Shown here piece after piece: positions 16,248 to 27,800 of a DNA stretch of 64,000 nucleotides (positions within the stretch are counted from its first letter, which is position 1; every line of letters begins with the position of its first letter). The notes beneath the pieces are model-generated. The model did not search any database. It worked only from the letters and a program-made list of their open reading frames with translations, and was not told the origin of the DNA. This DNA is from Gammaproteobacteria bacterium (GTDB lineage Bacteria > Pseudomonadota > Gammaproteobacteria > Pseudomonadales > Azotimanducaceae): positions 778,627-842,626 of the forward strand of contig VXNM01000010.1 in assembly GCA_009840545.1 (NCBI GenBank), in the 5' to 3' direction. Both the position numbers and the translations under genes were made by a program.

Positions 16248-19200
16248 CTAGAACTGAATAGTCGCGTTGATCTCCAGCTGGTTGCCTTCGGATCCAAATC
16301 CTGAATCCGTACGTCCCAGCGTGAAGTTCATATCTACCAGAGAGGACGACATAATCAATTGCTTGAGCTCGGCGCCCAAGAGCATTGATGTGTTGTCCTT
16401 GGAGCTCTGGCTGTACTCGAAGTAGGGAGTAAGCAGGAATCTGTCGTGATTGACAAACATTCCGTACCCAACATTCGCGTTCATGGTCAAGCCGTTGTTA
16501 ACTCCTAAGCCCCCTCCAGTGTTGAAGGGCATTTGATCGAAGTTTGAGTTCGTCCAAACGACGCTCTGAGACCTTGATGTCTGCCCCCAAGAAGGAGCGA
16601 TGGATATGGACAGGCCGTTCATGGTGCGATTCGGATTGAATGTAGCCATGAGGGAGAATCCACTCTCGGCGAAGTCGTCGCCCGAGTGGGCCGCAACGGT
16701 GTGTCCGCGTGCGTCGAGTTCGAAGTTGGAAGTATTGATTCTCAATCCTCCAGCAACCTCGACACCGCTACCGGTGACGCCATCTCCTCCGTCATAACGA
16801 AGGTTCAGCTCTCCGTAGGGTGTGATCGTGGGACCACCTGGACTGCTATAGTGCATCGCAGCTTCAAGACCTAGTCTTGCTCGATTCACTGCAGCTTCCA
16901 ACGCATCCGCTGCACCTGTTCCATCGTCGGTTTCCATATTGGCAAAAGCAGCATCGCCTCTGATTCCGAATTCCATTCGACCCTGGCTTGCGAATCGAGC
17001 GCTTGCGCCGAACATTCCCAAGCTTGTAGTGAGGTCGCTAGACTCGTTTGAGGAATTCACGACTGTTGTCGTCGCTTCACCGCCGCCTCGTCCAACGACT
17101 CCCCAGATAACAGCCTTCGGATTTGGTTTATAGGCTCCATAAGGCATCACAGAAGTCGTGGTAGTTTCAAGCGTTTGTGTCGCTGTACCATAGGTGTAAT
17201 CGCTCTCAGATCGGTTGTGTGCTACTGCAGCCCCGAGTAGGACGTGCGGACTGATCATGACATCTGCGCCGAGGAAGAACGCTGTTGCGTTGCCTTCATA
17301 ACCCAAGCCTTCAAATGTCTGAAAGTCGACTGCGCCCCATCCAGAGATTGACCCAAGACCTCCGTCTCCGTTGAGAAACTGAGAGAACCCATTACCGACC
17401 AACGATTGCATAGTGGCCTCGGTGCTTCGTGTATTGGAGTTTGAAGCGACCGTTCCCCAATCAACGCCATTCGGATCGTTCCGTGCACCCGCTCCGACAG
17501 AATTCTGTACGACGGGTCCAGCTCGATTCGCGCTTGTGGTCACACCGTGTCGTGCACTCACTTCACTGGCGTTGTACGCTGCTATGCGCTCGTCTTCAGA
17601 ACTTCCACCAACCATCGGCAAGAAAGACAAACTAGAAGTGTCGCCTCTGTTTCCTTCTATTCGAGATCCAATGGCAGTTCCGGCACTCGATATCATCGCT
17701 CGAGCAGCACCTGCAAGTGCAGATGCTCCCACGGCTTTAATCTCGGAGTCGCTGACCATCGCCATGAAGGCTTGTGTTGCGCTCCGCCCCTTGGGATCGG
17801 ATGCAGTCAGGGTAATTGAAGTTGAACCCTTCGTCATGGGAGCCAGGCTCAGGTCTGTTCCGCTCAATTCGACGGTAGCGGCTTCGCCTTCCGATGCAAC
17901 AGCATAGGTCAGCGCATCGCCATCGTCGTCCTCGAAGTACTGCGCAATGTTCATATTCATGGCTTCGCCGCCCACCTGTAGCGTGACGTCAGCAATCGTG
18001 CCAACTGCTTCAGGTATGGTTTCGACAGTGACCATAAATGATCCCGATGCGCTGAGACCCATTGGATCGCTAGCTGTCACGGTAATCATTGCCGTTCCAG
18101 GGGCAAGTCCATTGATGGTAACGTCATCGCCTGAGACTGAAACCGACGCAACGGTAGCGTCATCTGAGGAAGCCGTATTGGTAAGCATGTCTCCGTCGGG
18201 ATCCATGAACACGCCTGCAATCGATACAGTCATTGGCTCACCTCGGGTGACCTCTTGGTCATCCAAAGTACCGACCATCATCGGAGCTGCGTTTTCGACT
18301 TCGGCTTCAAAGGTCGTCATCGCGTAGAGTCCATCAGGATCTGTTGCGGTGACGGTGATCGTCGTCATTCCGACCTTCACGCCCGTTATCGTGACATCCA
18401 TGCCATCGACCATGACCGTCGCTGCGTCCGTGTTGGACGACTCGACACTGTAGGTCAAGTCATCTCCATCGGGATCGTAGAACGTGTCCGCAATCGAGAC
18501 CATTGCGGGTTCGACTACGGTCAACGTCTGGTCTTCGATTTCGTTCATGACCATCGGTGCGGAATTCTCGACAACTGCGTCGAATGTCTCCATCGCATAC
18601 AGTCCGTCGGGGTCCGTTGCAGTGACGGTAATCATTGTCATGCCGACTTTCACGCCAGTAATAGTTACATCCATACCACTGATAGCTACCGTCGCTGCGT
18701 CCGTGTTGGACGACTCGACGCTGTATGTCAGGGTGTCTCCGTCTGGATCCATGAACAATCCGTCAATCGAAACCATGGCTGGATCAACCACATTCAAAGT
18801 TTGATCTTCGATCTCGCCGACAACCATGGGTGCCGCATTTTCGACTTCGGCTTCAAATGTTGTCGTAGCAGATAGCCCTTCGGGGTCAGCTGCGGTGACT
18901 GTGATTGTGGTCATTCCCACCTTCACGCCCGTCAAAGTGATATCCATTCCGTTCAAGGAGGCGGTAGCCGCTGCCGTGTTGGAAGACATTACAGTGAATG
19001 TCATAGGATCACCGTCGGGATCCATGAATACGCCCGATATCGAGACCATGAGCGGTTCAACCACTGTCATGGTCTGATTGGGAATCAACATTGCTACAAC
19101 AGGTGGATCGTTAGCAGGCTCGACCTCCATATTGAACATCGCCCGTGCAACTTGACCCACATCGTCGGTAGCGGTGACCGTTATGGTCGTCATCCCGACA

Positions 19201-22200
19201 CCGATTCCATACACTCGTACGGAATTTGTGCTTGCCCGATAGAAAGCATCGGCAATCTCGTCGTCCGCACTCGAAGCTGAATATGTCAATTCCCCTTCGT
19301 CAGTGAAGATTCCGTCGATAGAAACGTCGGTATGTTCCCCGACCTCTATCAAGCCATCGTCAATGGTTCCAACAACGACCGGCGGATAGTTGGGTACAAG
19401 AACTTCAACCTCGAACGAGTCACTTGCGGATTGACCGACCTCGTCGGTCGCCGTTACTGTTGCTGTCGTTTCGCCAATCTCATCGCCATAGACACGAATT
19501 GTGTTCGTTCCCGCACGATAGACGCCGTGAGCTATCTCGTCGTCTTCAAATGAGATGCTGTAGCTCAGCTCGCCGTCGTCTTCGAAGACTCCGTCCATGG
19601 ATATGTCAGCCTCTTTACCCATCTCAAGGGTCAAGTCGCTAAGCGGAATAACAAGCACTGGAGCCATGTCGGCTGGACCGATTATCACATTGAACGAAAC
19701 CTCGGCTGTCAGACCTTCAGGGTCCATTGCCGTGACGGTTATCATGGCTGTGCCTTCGGTAACGCCAGTTATTTCGACGATATTTCCGGTAACGGTTACC
19801 ACAGCGACGCCTTCGTCGGAACTCTCGGCGGCATACGTAAGTGTGTCTCCGTCCGCATCCATGAATACACCCGTCATCGAAACGGTGGTCATGTCATCGA
19901 CCCGACCCGTCTGATCGACAGGTACGGCATTCACGACAGGCGCGCTACCTCTGGCAACAGTCACGATAAACTCGTCGGTAACCGACTGGTCGATATCGTC
20001 CGTTGCAGTAACGGTCACGAGCGTGTCGCCGGCTACATATCCGTAGACGCGCAAGATGTTCATGCTTCGTCGGTAAATCACATCCGCAACGTTGTCGTCT
20101 TCGATCTCAATCTCGATATCGAGACGACCTTCGTCTTCGAAGATCTCATCCAATTCGATGTCGTACCGTTCGTCCATCGCAATCGTGACATCTTCAATTG
20201 CTTTGAGCAGAATCGGAGGATCATTGCGGGGACCTACGGTAATCGTGAAAGTGATGGTCGAAGTGTTTTGGTCAGTATCAACCGCCGTCAGAGTGGCTTG
20301 AGTGGACCCTACGGAGTGAACCATGACTGTGATCCAAGGATTCATATCCTCGTCATAGTCAATGCTCAAAGTCGCCACATCGGGATCGTCGGTGCCGATT
20401 GATAGCGTGAAGGAATCTCCTTCATCCGTGAATGCATCGCCAGCATCGATCTGATCGGGTTGTACGCCGACTCTAGTAACTACGTCATCGATGGCGTTGT
20501 GGTTAGCAACAGGAGGATCGTTGCGAATAACCGTTACGCTGAAAGTCTGTGAATGCGTTTGGTTGTTTTGATCCGTAGCCGTAACTTTGAGCATCACGGT
20601 ACCCGCGCGGTTGCCGTACACTCGCAAGTATTTCTGACGCACGATAGTACCGGTCGCAATATCGTTGTCGTCCGCAGTCACGGTGAACGTCATCGTTTCG
20701 TCGTATGTGGCGTCGCCGTCGTCAAAGTACTCATACAGATCAAAGTCGTTGCTTCGCCCATCCAACTGTACTTCCATATCCGGAAGTGCGCCAGACGCTG
20801 CCGTCATCGGCGGATTGTTCTGTTCCACAGTGGCTTTGAATCGCTTGTAGACAGAGTTTCCTTGTCTGTCTTCGGCTGTTACTGTGATTCGGGCGGGTCC
20901 GGTTCCAACATTCTTGCCCTCAATGCAGACGTCTTCGTTGTTTCGAATAGTTACGGCCACATCACCAGGACGGGTCGATGTCGCTTCGATCAGCAGTCCC
21001 GCTGCTTTGTCGGATTCGTCAGGATCGGAGAAATGTTCGCTTGCCCGAATGACACATTGAGTCATACCCAGCAAGATTCTCTGATCGGGAATGACTTCAT
21101 CGGTAGCTATCGGAGGTTCATTGACGTCCGTGACGTTAATGGTCACGTCCAATGTCGCTGCGCCGCCATAGCCGTCGGATGCGGTGACTATCAGATCGTA
21201 AGACCTAATTCCACCTTCATAATCAAGCCCGGACTTAGCCAGCACTATTTGTGCCGTATCTCCCGAGGTGGTTAAAGAGAACATGCTGGATCCACTCAGT
21301 TCGTAAGTGATCGTGTCGCCTACATCGGGATCGTCAGCTTCTATCCTGCTACCGATGTTGGTCCGAGCGGGAGTGTTCTCGGCAACTGCATAAGTGACAG
21401 AACCCAATCCTCCTGGGAAAGTGGGAGAACGGTTTGAGTTCTTCACATGTGCTGTGAAGTAACCGTATGCTCGATATCCAGAAGTATCCGTAGCGGAAAC
21501 TTCAATCTCCACCTCTGCCTTTCTGGCCAAAGTCGAGTCGGTTGGCTCTACGGTTACAACACCGTCCGATTCTGACACCTCAACTGCAGTGGACGAACCA
21601 ACTGTGTTTGCATCGTAGCTGACGATGTCTCGTGCGCCGTCTCCATCCTGGACAAAGTCTGCAAGATCAATGGATTGCGCATAGTCGCCCACGACGAAGT
21701 ACATGTCATCAATGGGTTTGAACGTTGGCGGCTCTTCCACATCATCAATGATCACCGTAAATTCGGTTGTGTGAGTTGCACCGGTCAAGTCTGTTGCACA
21801 CAAGTCAATGACGTAACCGTCTCGATTCTTTTCGTAGTCCACTTTTGCTGCGGGAACGGTCAAATCGAACTCGTGCGAAACTCCATTGTCCTGCGTTCGA
21901 CTGCTCTTGCGTAGATCGGGTCCTACACAGGGTGTGCACATGCCCTTGTCGCTCCAGCAGAGTTCGTCGTCAGTTGGTAGCGGGTCATCGGCTGTAAACG
22001 TGATCGTGAAGGCTTCGTTTTCGTCGACGGTCCAACCACCACTGGCAATGTAAACGTTTCCAGCTTTAGCAACTGCTCGAATCGAAGGTGAGGAATTCCT
22101 GCCGTAGGCAAGTTTGATCTTCACAGTGACGGGATCGGAAGTATTTGTCGAATCCCCTTCCTGATAAGCAGCTACATCCACCTCGACTTCAACAACTCTC

Positions 22201-24062
22201 CTCAATCCGAGCAAGGAGAAGTTGTCGCTAGCAGGGTTCTGCGATGGCAGATTCATCTCGACCGTGAGCTGTGCGTTCTTACACTGGGAAGCACCCGCGA
22301 GTCTTGCATCAGCAACGACCATTGGATTGCTAGCCGTACCTATGTCGGTCGTGTCGCCAGTAATATCGAAACAGAGCCGACCTCCATCTCGATCATCAAA
22401 GTACTTGCTTAGGTTGACAACCCGAGAGCCTCCGCCATTGGCTTCTGCGAGCGGCTTGAGCCAAACGTCACCCGTTCCCGGTTTGAGGAACGGCGCATCG
22501 TCGCCTTCAACGACATCTACATAGATGACCATTGAATCGGTACCTTGGTTGCCATTGGTGGCAGTAACAGTGAGTTCGAACTCGTCGCCTGATTCAAGAG
22601 GTGACAAGTTAGTTCCTGAAGGAACGCTTATCACGCCTGTGTCTTCGGCAATTTCAAGATAGGTGACCCCTCTATGGGTACCACCTGTCATTGAGTATTC
22701 AATTGTGTCATCTGCTGTGCTAACAAAGTCACTTGCATCGACTTCGAAATCTGCACCGGTTGTTTCAAGGTCCCATCGCGATGTAGCAGAGACGACCGAG
22801 AATATCTGTTCAGCGTTGGTTCCAACTTTTACAGGAATTTCGGTTCTAAGTTCAGAGCCATCCATACCTTCCGCCGTTACCACAGCGTAGGTATCGGCCT
22901 CCGCGAGACCCGTCAGGCGAATGACATGGTCGTCAGTATTGGCATCTCCATCATTGATGAACTCAACTCGAAGAGCTGAATTGTTGCCTGACCGCGTGTT
23001 GTATGTAAATGTGGTTCCCGTGGCGTGAAATGCAGTTCCGGTTACTGTGTCAGTAGTGCCAACTACATGGGGATAAAGCCAATCCATCGCATCGATACTG
23101 ACTGTCTGACCGGTCGCAATCCGAATGGGGTTCATGTCATTGATGGCGTTCATTGCGTCGTCTTGAGGGTTTTTCGTCGTGTGTTCTGCTGCGTCGTAAG
23201 TGACCCTTGCAAAAGGACTGTAAGCGTCGTCGTACATGTCGGCCATAGAACCGGGGTTTACCGACCTTACTGCGATGTCGTATCCCGTGTTAGCTTCCAA
23301 TCCGTGAATTGAGTAGATATGAGCTGTTTCGGATGATGGTGTGTTCTCCTCGATCAGTCCGGACATCGTGTAGCTAGACTGTCCATTTTGCCGCCAAGCA
23401 ACTTGGTAGTGAGTTGCGTTTCCTGTGTCATCACCAGTCCAGCTGACCACGATAGTCTCAGTCGATTCGGCTTTAGCCACTGGAGACAGTCCAGTTTCAA
23501 CTAATGCAGTCGGCGCGACGGTCACTGTGAAAGTAAACTCGCCTAGGACATCCGTAAAAGCTCTTGCTGCTTGGATTGTGTATTCAACGGGCGCTGCCCC
23601 CCAAGCACTATTTGTACCGTCATAGGTGATTGTGTGCTCGTCGCCCCAACCAGAATCGCCATCGGTTGCTGTTACACCCACATCTGTGACGGTCACTCCC
23701 GTCACTCTTCGGAGCAACCTAATTACGTCGTCTTCGGTGCCGTCGGTCAAATCGGTTACTTGCACACCATTTTTGAAAAGCCTGAAACTCGTATCACCAG
23801 ACCCAACACATCCATCGTCGTTGAAATTGGGTATGGTTACGGTTGCTCCAGTTCCTTGGTAGAAGACGATCTGATTCTCGTTACCTACGACCTGCCAATT
23901 TGTGCCTTCAGTGACTTCATCAAATTCGCAGGTTGCTGTCTGTCCAAGTGCATTCAGACTAAACGCACCGATCGTGAGAAGGGCTGTGGTCCTAACGATG
24001 TTTAGAAAGCTGAGACGCCTCGGTGCGTCAGTGCGCTTTCGAATCATTAGCAAAGATTTCAT
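16248..24062 (-). CDS. Giant cadherin/Ig-repeat autotransporter-like surface protein, 2604 residues
   Basis: The start is the ATG ending at 24062, preceded by AAGGAGG seven bases upstream. The longer reading to 24122 lacks both a binding site and a signal peptide at its end. The signal peptide runs to about residue 38-40 (AFSLNALG). Then come Ig-like and fibronectin-III-like parts, cadherin-like domains, a Cys segment CWSDKGMCTPC, many Ig-like repeats with DPDGD and TVTATD, boundary VSDSEIK with the helix ASALAGAARAMISSAGTAIG (nt ~17750-17640), and a barrel (nt ~17360-16251) ending in QF. It is a paralogue of the genes at 1, 4689 and 43701. It is probably secreted by the type V route and displayed for adhesion, which is inferred. 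Confidence 0.9.
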   Translation of the reverse strand: MKSLLMIRKRTDAPRRLSFLNIVRTTALLTIGAFSLNALGQTATCEFDEVTEGTNWQVVGNENQIVFYQGTGATVTIPNFNDDGCVGSGDTSFRLFKNGVQVTDLTDGTEDDVIRLLRRVTGVTVTDVGVTATDGDSGWGDEHTITYDGTNSAWGAAPVEYTIQAARAFTDVLGEFTFTVTVAPTALVETGLSPVAKAESTETIVVSWTGDDTGNATHYQVAWRQNGQSSYTMSGLIEENTPSSETAHIYSIHGLEANTGYDIAVRSVNPGSMADMYDDAYSPFARVTYDAAEHTTKNPQDDAMNAINDMNPIRIATGQTVSIDAMDWLYPHVVGTTDTVTGTAFHATGTTFTYNTRSGNNSALRVEFINDGDANTDDHVIRLTGLAEADTYAVVTAEGMDGSELRTEIPVKVGTNAEQIFSVVSATSRWDLETTGADFEVDASDFVSTADDTIEYSMTGGTHRGVTYLEIAEDTGVISVPSGTNLSPLESGDEFELTVTATNGNQGTDSMVIYVDVVEGDDAPFLKPGTGDVWLKPLAEANGGGSRVVNLSKYFDDRDGGRLCFDITGDTTDIGTASNPMVVADARLAGASQCKNAQLTVEMNLPSQNPASDNFSLLGLRRVVEVEVDVAAYQEGDSTNTSDPVTVKIKLAYGRNSSPSIRAVAKAGNVYIASGGWTVDENEAFTITFTADDPLPTDDELCWSDKGMCTPCVGPDLRKSSRTQDNGVSHEFDLTVPAAKVDYEKNRDGYVIDLCATDLTGATHTTEFTVIIDDVEEPPTFKPIDDMYFVVGDYAQSIDLADFVQDGDGARDIVSYDANTVGSSTAVEVSESDGVVTVEPTDSTLARKAEVEIEVSATDTSGYRAYGYFTAHVKNSNRSPTFPGGLGSVTYAVAENTPARTNIGSRIEADDPDVGDTITYELSGSSMFSLTTSGDTAQIVLAKSGLDYEGGIRSYDLIVTASDGYGGAATLDVTINVTDVNEPPIATDEVIPDQRILLGMTQCVIRASEHFSDPDESDKAAGLLIEATSTRPGDVAVTIRNNEDVCIEGKNVGTGPARITVTAEDRQGNSVYKRFKATVEQNNPPMTAASGALPDMEVQLDGRSNDFDLYEYFDDGDATYDETMTFTVTADDNDIATGTIVRQKYLRVYGNRAGTVMLKVTATDQNNQTHSQTFSVTVIRNDPPVANHNAIDDVVTRVGVQPDQIDAGDAFTDEGDSFTLSIGTDDPDVATLSIDYDEDMNPWITVMVHSVGSTQATLTAVDTDQNTSTITFTITVGPRNDPPILLKAIEDVTIAMDERYDIELDEIFEDEGRLDIEIEIEDDNVADVIYRRSMNILRVYGYVAGDTLVTVTATDDIDQSVTDEFIVTVARGSAPVVNAVPVDQTGRVDDMTTVSMTGVFMDADGDTLTYAAESSDEGVAVVTVTGNIVEITGVTEGTAMITVTAMDPEGLTAEVSFNVIIGPADMAPVLVIPLSDLTLEMGKEADISMDGVFEDDGELSYSISFEDDEIAHGVYRAGTNTIRVYGDEIGETTATVTATDEVGQSASDSFEVEVLVPNYPPVVVGTIDDGLIEVGEHTDVSIDGIFTDEGELTYSASSADDEIADAFYRASTNSVRVYGIGVGMTTITVTATDDVGQVARAMFNMEVEPANDPPVVAMLIPNQTMTVVEPLMVSISGVFMDPDGDPMTFTVMSSNTAAATASLNGMDITLTGVKVGMTTITVTAADPEGLSATTTFEAEVENAAPMVVGEIEDQTLNVVDPAMVSIDGLFMDPDGDTLTYSVESSNTDAATVAISGMDVTITGVKVGMTMITVTATDPDGLYAMETFDAVVENSAPMVMNEIEDQTLTVVEPAMVSIADTFYDPDGDDLTYSVESSNTDAATVMVDGMDVTITGVKVGMTTITVTATDPDGLYAMTTFEAEVENAAPMMVGTLDDQEVTRGEPMTVSIAGVFMDPDGDMLTNTASSDDATVASVSVSGDDVTINGLAPGTAMITVTASDPMGLSASGSFMVTVETIPEAVGTIADVTLQVGGEAMNMNIAQYFEDDDGDALTYAVASEGEAATVELSGTDLSLAPMTKGSTSITLTASDPKGRSATQAFMAMVSDSEIKAVGASALAGAARAMISSAGTAIGSRIEGNRGDTSSLSFLPMVGGSSEDERIAAYNASEVSARHGVTTSANRAGPVVQNSVGAGARNDPNGVDWGTVASNSNTRSTEATMQSLVGNGFSQFLNGDGGLGSISGWGAVDFQTFEGLGYEGNATAFFLGADVMISPHVLLGAAVAHNRSESDYTYGTATQTLETTTTSVMPYGAYKPNPKAVIWGVVGRGGGEATTTVVNSSNESSDLTTSLGMFGASARFASQGRMEFGIRGDAAFANMETDDGTGAADALEAAVNRARLGLEAAMHYSSPGGPTITPYGELNLRYDGGDGVTGSGVEVAGGLRINTSNFELDARGHTVAAHSGDDFAESGFSLMATFNPNRTMNGLSISIAPSWGQTSRSQSVVWTNSNFDQMPFNTGGGLGVNNGLTMNANVGYGMFVNHDRFLLTPYFEYSQSSKDNTSMLLGAELKQLIMSSSLVDMNFTLGRTDSGFGSEGNQLEINATIQF
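18260..19100 (-). repeat. Tandem Ig-like coding repeats, ~270-bp period
   Basis: About three successive units begin APMVVGEIEDQTL, APMVMNEIEDQTL and APMMVGTLDDQ and share VKVGMT.ITVTATDPDGLYAM with very similar DNA, including repeated TCCGTGTTGGACGACTCGAC words. The unit is about 90 residues. It is the same repeat type as at 9480-11170 but without the 9-residue insert. Confidence 0.75.
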
Positions 24063-24381
24063 GGAATTCCTCCTTGCGCCAATCCGGGCCGCAAACATCC
24101 GACAGACGAATGCCTGCAACACAATGGCCGTAATAGTGGACCGTTACAACATGACTGTTGTTCCTTGGTCCCTGAGAAGTCATTCCCGCCTCCATGCGTT
24201 GGACTCTCGTTTCAGATCTTCGAGTGTGGAACTCGAAGGAAACAAGCTATCCTTTCGTGGGTTGGCGAGACATTGCTTCACTCATTGAAGTGACTCTGAT
24301 CAACCTAGTACATCCTTGTCCAGTTCCGCGGTCGCGTCTTACTTCTGACAGCGCAACGTTCCCTCGAAACACTTCGCCCTG

Positions 24382-24411
24382 ATTGTAAACGAATTCAAGG
24401 CAATTGGTCAA
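24382..24411 (-). promoter_or_regulatory. Predicted promoter of the 24062 surface-protein gene
   Basis: Minus strand: TTGACC (24411-24406), 18-bp spacer, TACAAT (24387-24382). The predicted start of transcription is near 24375, leaving a leader of about 310 nt. That leader contains a 7-bp hairpin CTTCGAG/CTCGAAG (24218-24238) and a weaker CTTCA/TGAAG hairpin (24276-24290). It is not obviously the same fold as the leader at 4421. Confidence 0.5.
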
Positions 24412-24756
24412 TTCTTTTTGTTAGTTTTGTAGAGGCCGATTGATGTCGATATTTTCCGCGTCAACTATTGCTGTTGAATGAGCGGAGAGTTCGCAATTCT
24501 GTCTGGGGTATTCAGCATCCATTGCTCTTGTTAGTCTGTAGTTGTTTTTGAGCGTTTTCTCTTAAACAGTGCGGAAATATACGAGTTTCTGCGAATCTGG
24601 TTGTGTCTCGTGTGTCAATGGGTGACTCGCAAAGGCGTGATTCATCGATTCGGCGAATGCCGTGCACGTTTCGTAACACAAAAAAAGTGAGTAAAATTTC
24701 ACGCACTTCGACGCTTAGTCCGAAGCACAATTAGATTAGTACTAGACGAGTAAATC
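24412..24756. other. Divergent intergenic region, no gene seen
   Basis: This holds the upstream regions of the minus-strand surface protein and the plus-strand haloperoxidase fusion. I see no RNA gene. Short open stretches on the minus strand have no coding character. Confidence 0.5.
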
Positions 24757-24840
24757 GTGAACTTTCGTCCGTCGACTGCGGGTTGTGCAGACCCTGACTT
24801 GCAGGTGCAGCACTCTGGGATTCGATTGTTTCCCCTTGTA

Positions 24841-27800
24841 ATGCGTTATGCAATTCCAAGTCTAATTTTCACGCTCATTTGCGTTTGCATAGTCGAGTCC
24901 ATAAGTGCTCAGACTTCCCGGAATCCCCACGGCATTCGATTTCGACAGGTCACTGATGCTGGATTTACTCGGGTCGTTACCAACAGCCCCGTTATTGATT
25001 ATTTCTCGGACGAACAAACCTTTAGCGGCGGGATTGCAGCCGGCGACTACGATCAAGACGGAGATGTGGATCTCTACGTCGTAGGTCGGCCTGTCAATCC
25101 GAACCACCTCTATCAGAATCAAGGAGACGGCACGTTTCGTGAAATCGGACAGGAGATGGGTGTCGATCTGAGGCATTGGGGAAGTGGTCCTGCCTGGGGC
25201 GACATTGACGGAGACGGAGATCTTGATCTCTTCGTGGGCACTATCGAACGAGGTTTCTATCGTCTCTTCGAGAACCGTGTGAACGAAGAGGAAGGCAGGT
25301 TTGTAGACATTACGGAAGAGTCCGGATTAATCATTCAATCAACCAACACGGTTTCAGCGCTCTTCTACGACTACAACGTTGACGGATACATGGACCTGTT
25401 TCTCTCGCATTGGGGCAATGTATACGATCCCCGTGTGGACACGGAGACGCTCTTTAGGAACAACGGGGACAACACCTTCACCAGCGTGAGTGTTGAAACA
25501 GGACTTGCGGCGGTCTTGACACGAGAAACTCATGATTGGTCTTTCACTCCAAACCTGTCCGACATTGATGGAGACGGTGATGCCGACTTGTTGATGTCCG
25601 CAGACTTCGGCACGAGTGAGATATTCAGAAATAACGGGGACGGCACATTTCATCGGATCACTAATAAAGATGTTGTCAGAGACCAATTCGGTATGGGCGG
25701 TGCCGTGGCCGACTACAACAACGACGGAAAAATGGATTGGTTCGTTACGTCGATCTACAACTTGGAGTTTCGCGAAGGACAGTGGTTTGGCAACCGCCTA
25801 TATCAGAACTTTGGAGGTGGCAACTTCGGCGATGCAACGGATCATGCGGGGGTAGCGGATGGCGCATGGGGTTGGGGAACATGCGCAGCGGACTTTGACC
25901 ATGATGGTTTTGTAGACATAGCTCAGGTAAACGGATGGCCTCAGCGCGACGCTGTGGGCAAAGACTACACGTACATTCCGGTCAGGTTCTGGCGTCACCT
26001 AGGAACGAATCATGCAAGTTTCGAAGAGATTGCGGGATTGGTTGGGATCCACGACACCGGAGAAGGTAGAGGCATCGCTTGTTTCGATGCGGATCAAGAT
26101 GGGGACTTGGATGTTGTGATCATGAATATGAGCCAAAACCACGTAGTCTATTTCCGCAACGACACTTCGAACGACCACAACTACCTCTATGTGAAATTGG
26201 AGGGATTGACTGAGAATAGGCACGGTGTTGGAGCGCGCATCAAGGTCATTACTGAGAACGGATCCCAGATCCGAGATCTTGGAGGTAGCAACAACTATGC
26301 GTCCCACAATCCGCTTCAAGCTCACTTTGGATTGGGCACGGCCACCACAGTCGATATTGAAGTTCTGTGGCCGGACCAAACAACCACAACGTTCGAGAAT
26401 GCCCCCATCAATGACGTAGTGACCGTCCGGCAAACCGAAGCGGCGACACGGCTCGTTGTAAATGGAGGAACGGGAACGGGTGGCTACGAAGAGGGGGACG
26501 AAGTTGAAGTAGTCGCGCGAGACCCAGATCGGGGCTATCACTTTTCACATTGGACGTCGAGTGGCGGCGGTTCTTTTTCCGATATTTATTCCGCCACCAC
26601 AGTGTTTACCATGCCTGCGAGTTCTGTTTCTGTCACAGCACATTACTTGCCCGGTGTTGGTCCAGACGACGATGTGTCGGTCGCAAGACGCTGGAACGAA
26701 GTGCTGTTGGAAGCCATTCGCAACGACTATGCTCGTCCCACCGTCCACGCTCGCAATCTCTTTCACATGTCTGCCGCGATGTACGACGCATGGGCATCTT
26801 TTGCGGATCGCGAGCAGACTTGGCTGTTGGGAACGAGCCAGTCAGGTATTTCTTGCGACTGGGAAAGACAAGATGACGAACTGAGCGATGAAGAAATTAG
26901 CCGAATGCGTGATGAGTCCGTTAGTTTTGCGGCATATCGGTTGATCATTCACCGATTTCATGAATCCATCGGAGCAAATCCAACCCTGAGAGATGCAGAA
27001 ACTCTCATGGATTTCTTGAATTACGACTCAACCAATCTTTCAACGGATTGGGAGAGCGGTTCCGCCGCCGAACTGGGCAACCATATTGCCGAATGCTATA
27101 TCCGATTCGGGGGATCGGACGGAGCGAACGAAGAGAACGACTACGCGAATATTGCCTACGAACCCGTCAATCCGCCGCTACGTCCCGAATTTCCAGGCAA
27201 TCCAGATATTGTCGATCTCAACCGCTGGCAGCCGTTGAGGCTTGAGGAGTTCATTGACCAAGCGGGTAACCCCAGTGAAGAGCAGCCAGACTTCCTGAGT
27301 CCCGAGTGGGGAATTGTTGTTCCCTTTGCGCTTAAAGAAGAAGACTTGACCATTTATGAACGGGATGACTTCGAATACTGGGTATTTCACGATCCTGGTG
27401 GTCCGCCCAAATTCGATGGTCTTTTCTTCGAAGAATACAAGTGGGGTTTTTCTTTGGTTTCCACGTGGTCGGCCCACTTGGATCCAACCGACGGAATACT
27501 GATTGACATCTCTCCCGCTTCTCTGGGCAACATTCAGGAATACCCGATCAGCTCGGAGTACGACACGTACGACCAGTTCTACGATTACTTGGAAGGGGGC
27601 GATCCCAGTCAGGGCTATACATCCAATCCCGTTACGGGAGAACCTTACGAGGCACAGCTAGTTCCGAGAGGAGACTACACACGCGTACTGGCCGAGTTCT
27701 GGGCCGATGGACCGGACTCTGAGACTCCGCCCGGACATTGGTTCGTAATTATGAACGAAGTCAATGATCATCCTCTGCTTGAACGTCGCATGGAAGGATT

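Noticed and set aside
24512-24730. 72-codon minus-strand frame in the divergent region
   Set aside because: No domain, no binding site, and it would sit in the upstream region of two genes.
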